From Paenibacillus gallinarum (GTDB lineage: Bacteria; Bacillota; Bacilli; Paenibacillales; Paenibacillaceae), in NCBI RefSeq assembly GCF_014836635.1, contig NZ_JACSQL010000002.1:124001-188000 (forward strand): a DNA stretch of 64,000 nt, in the 5' to 3' direction. The notes under the pieces were generated by a model. The model searched no databases. It had not been told where the DNA came from and was given only the letters and a program-made list of their open reading frames with translations. Shown here one piece after another: positions 63,917-64,000 of the stretch. The position numbers and the translations under genes were made by a program. Position 1 is the stretch's first letter, and each line of letters begins with the position of its first letter.

Positions 63917-64000
63917 ATGGACGTAAAGACGGCCGTTAAAGCGATTCGAAAGGGAGAGCCGGCTAGCGTATACTTGTTGTACGGAACTGAAAAATACAGT
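63917..64000 (+). CDS. holA: DNA polymerase III delta subunit, N-terminal fragment (cut by window edge)
   Basis: ATG 63917 follows GGAGG at eleven bases. The visible 28 residues begin MDVKTAVKAIRKGEPASVYL and continue LYGTEKYS, which matches the HolA N-terminus including the xYGxExY start of its AAA-like fold. Delta loads the sliding clamp as part of the clamp loader. In Bacillales holA lies downstream of comEC, so the position agrees. Only the start is present. Confidence 0.8.
   Translation, partial: MDVKTAVKAIRKGEPASVYLLYGTEKYS

Noticed and set aside
1..64000. tRNA, rRNA or transposase genes
   Set aside because: No cloverleaf-like sequence, rRNA segment or DDE/tyrosine-recombinase protein was recognised on either strand by reading; a tRNAscan-type search was not possible.

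Overview
The window comes from a low-to-mid-GC Gram-positive spore former, most likely Paenibacillus or a close relative. The evidence is a spoVAC-spoVAD-spoVAE set, a yqeG-yqeH-aroE-yhbY-nadD-yqeK-rsfS-yqeM block followed by comER/comEA/comEB/comEC, a leucine T-box in front of leuS, the start of holA, strong Shine-Dalgarno sites with many TTG and GTG starts, and carbohydrate ABC importers that lack their own ATPase. No rRNA, tRNA, CRISPR array or transposase gene was seen.

Region 1 (1-17.9 kb) is a glycan-utilisation island. It holds the 3' end of a beta-galactosidase-like enzyme, a LacI-type regulator, and a long unidirectional operon. The operon encodes a solute-binding lipoprotein, a 974-residue multidomain solute-binding protein, two pairs of MalF/MalG-type permeases, a signal-peptide/NHL/TPR/membrane protein, a YIP1-like membrane protein, a DUF5696-like exported protein and a GH30-GH43 fusion enzyme. 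A galactan or arabinogalactan-type substrate is an inference. The NHL-TPR, YIP1 and DUF5696-like genes lie between the two permease pairs and have no assigned role; they are the best candidate here for an undescribed system.

Region 2 (18-43.8 kb) is mostly conserved chromosome: a YdjM/YvsG-like membrane protein, an M42 aminopeptidase, the spoVA operon preceded by a 26-residue membrane mini-ORF, a MoxR/DUF58/transglutaminase operon, the yqeG-to-yqeM ribosome, NAD and shikimate block (with a CvfB-like S1 protein inserted), pepF, T-box-leuS and the com genes. A 600-base gap before yqeM is packed with hairpins: three tandem 62-63 base units and a ~220 base decayed inverted repeat.

Region 3 (43.8-61.2 kb) is accessory DNA between comEC and the sigma-factor/holA region. 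A 719 bp insertion carrying a small membrane-protein gene is bounded by a perfect 46 bp repeat of the comEC 3' end. Next come an SDR enzyme with a divergent WYL regulator, and an AT-rich block (DoxX-like protein, amidohydrolase under a 26 bp perfect palindrome, TetR regulator). The last part is a rhamnogalacturonan locus: AraC regulator, PL4-type lyase, LplABC-type importer, YetA/PL26-type exolyase and a YesU-like DUF1961 protein. A short relic at 50.6-50.8 kb joins the 5' part of the importer permease to the tail of the DUF1961 gene, showing that a second copy of this locus once existed and was deleted internally.

Region 4 (61.2-64 kb) has an ECF sigma factor with its zinc-binding anti-sigma protein, then the beginning of holA at the window edge.
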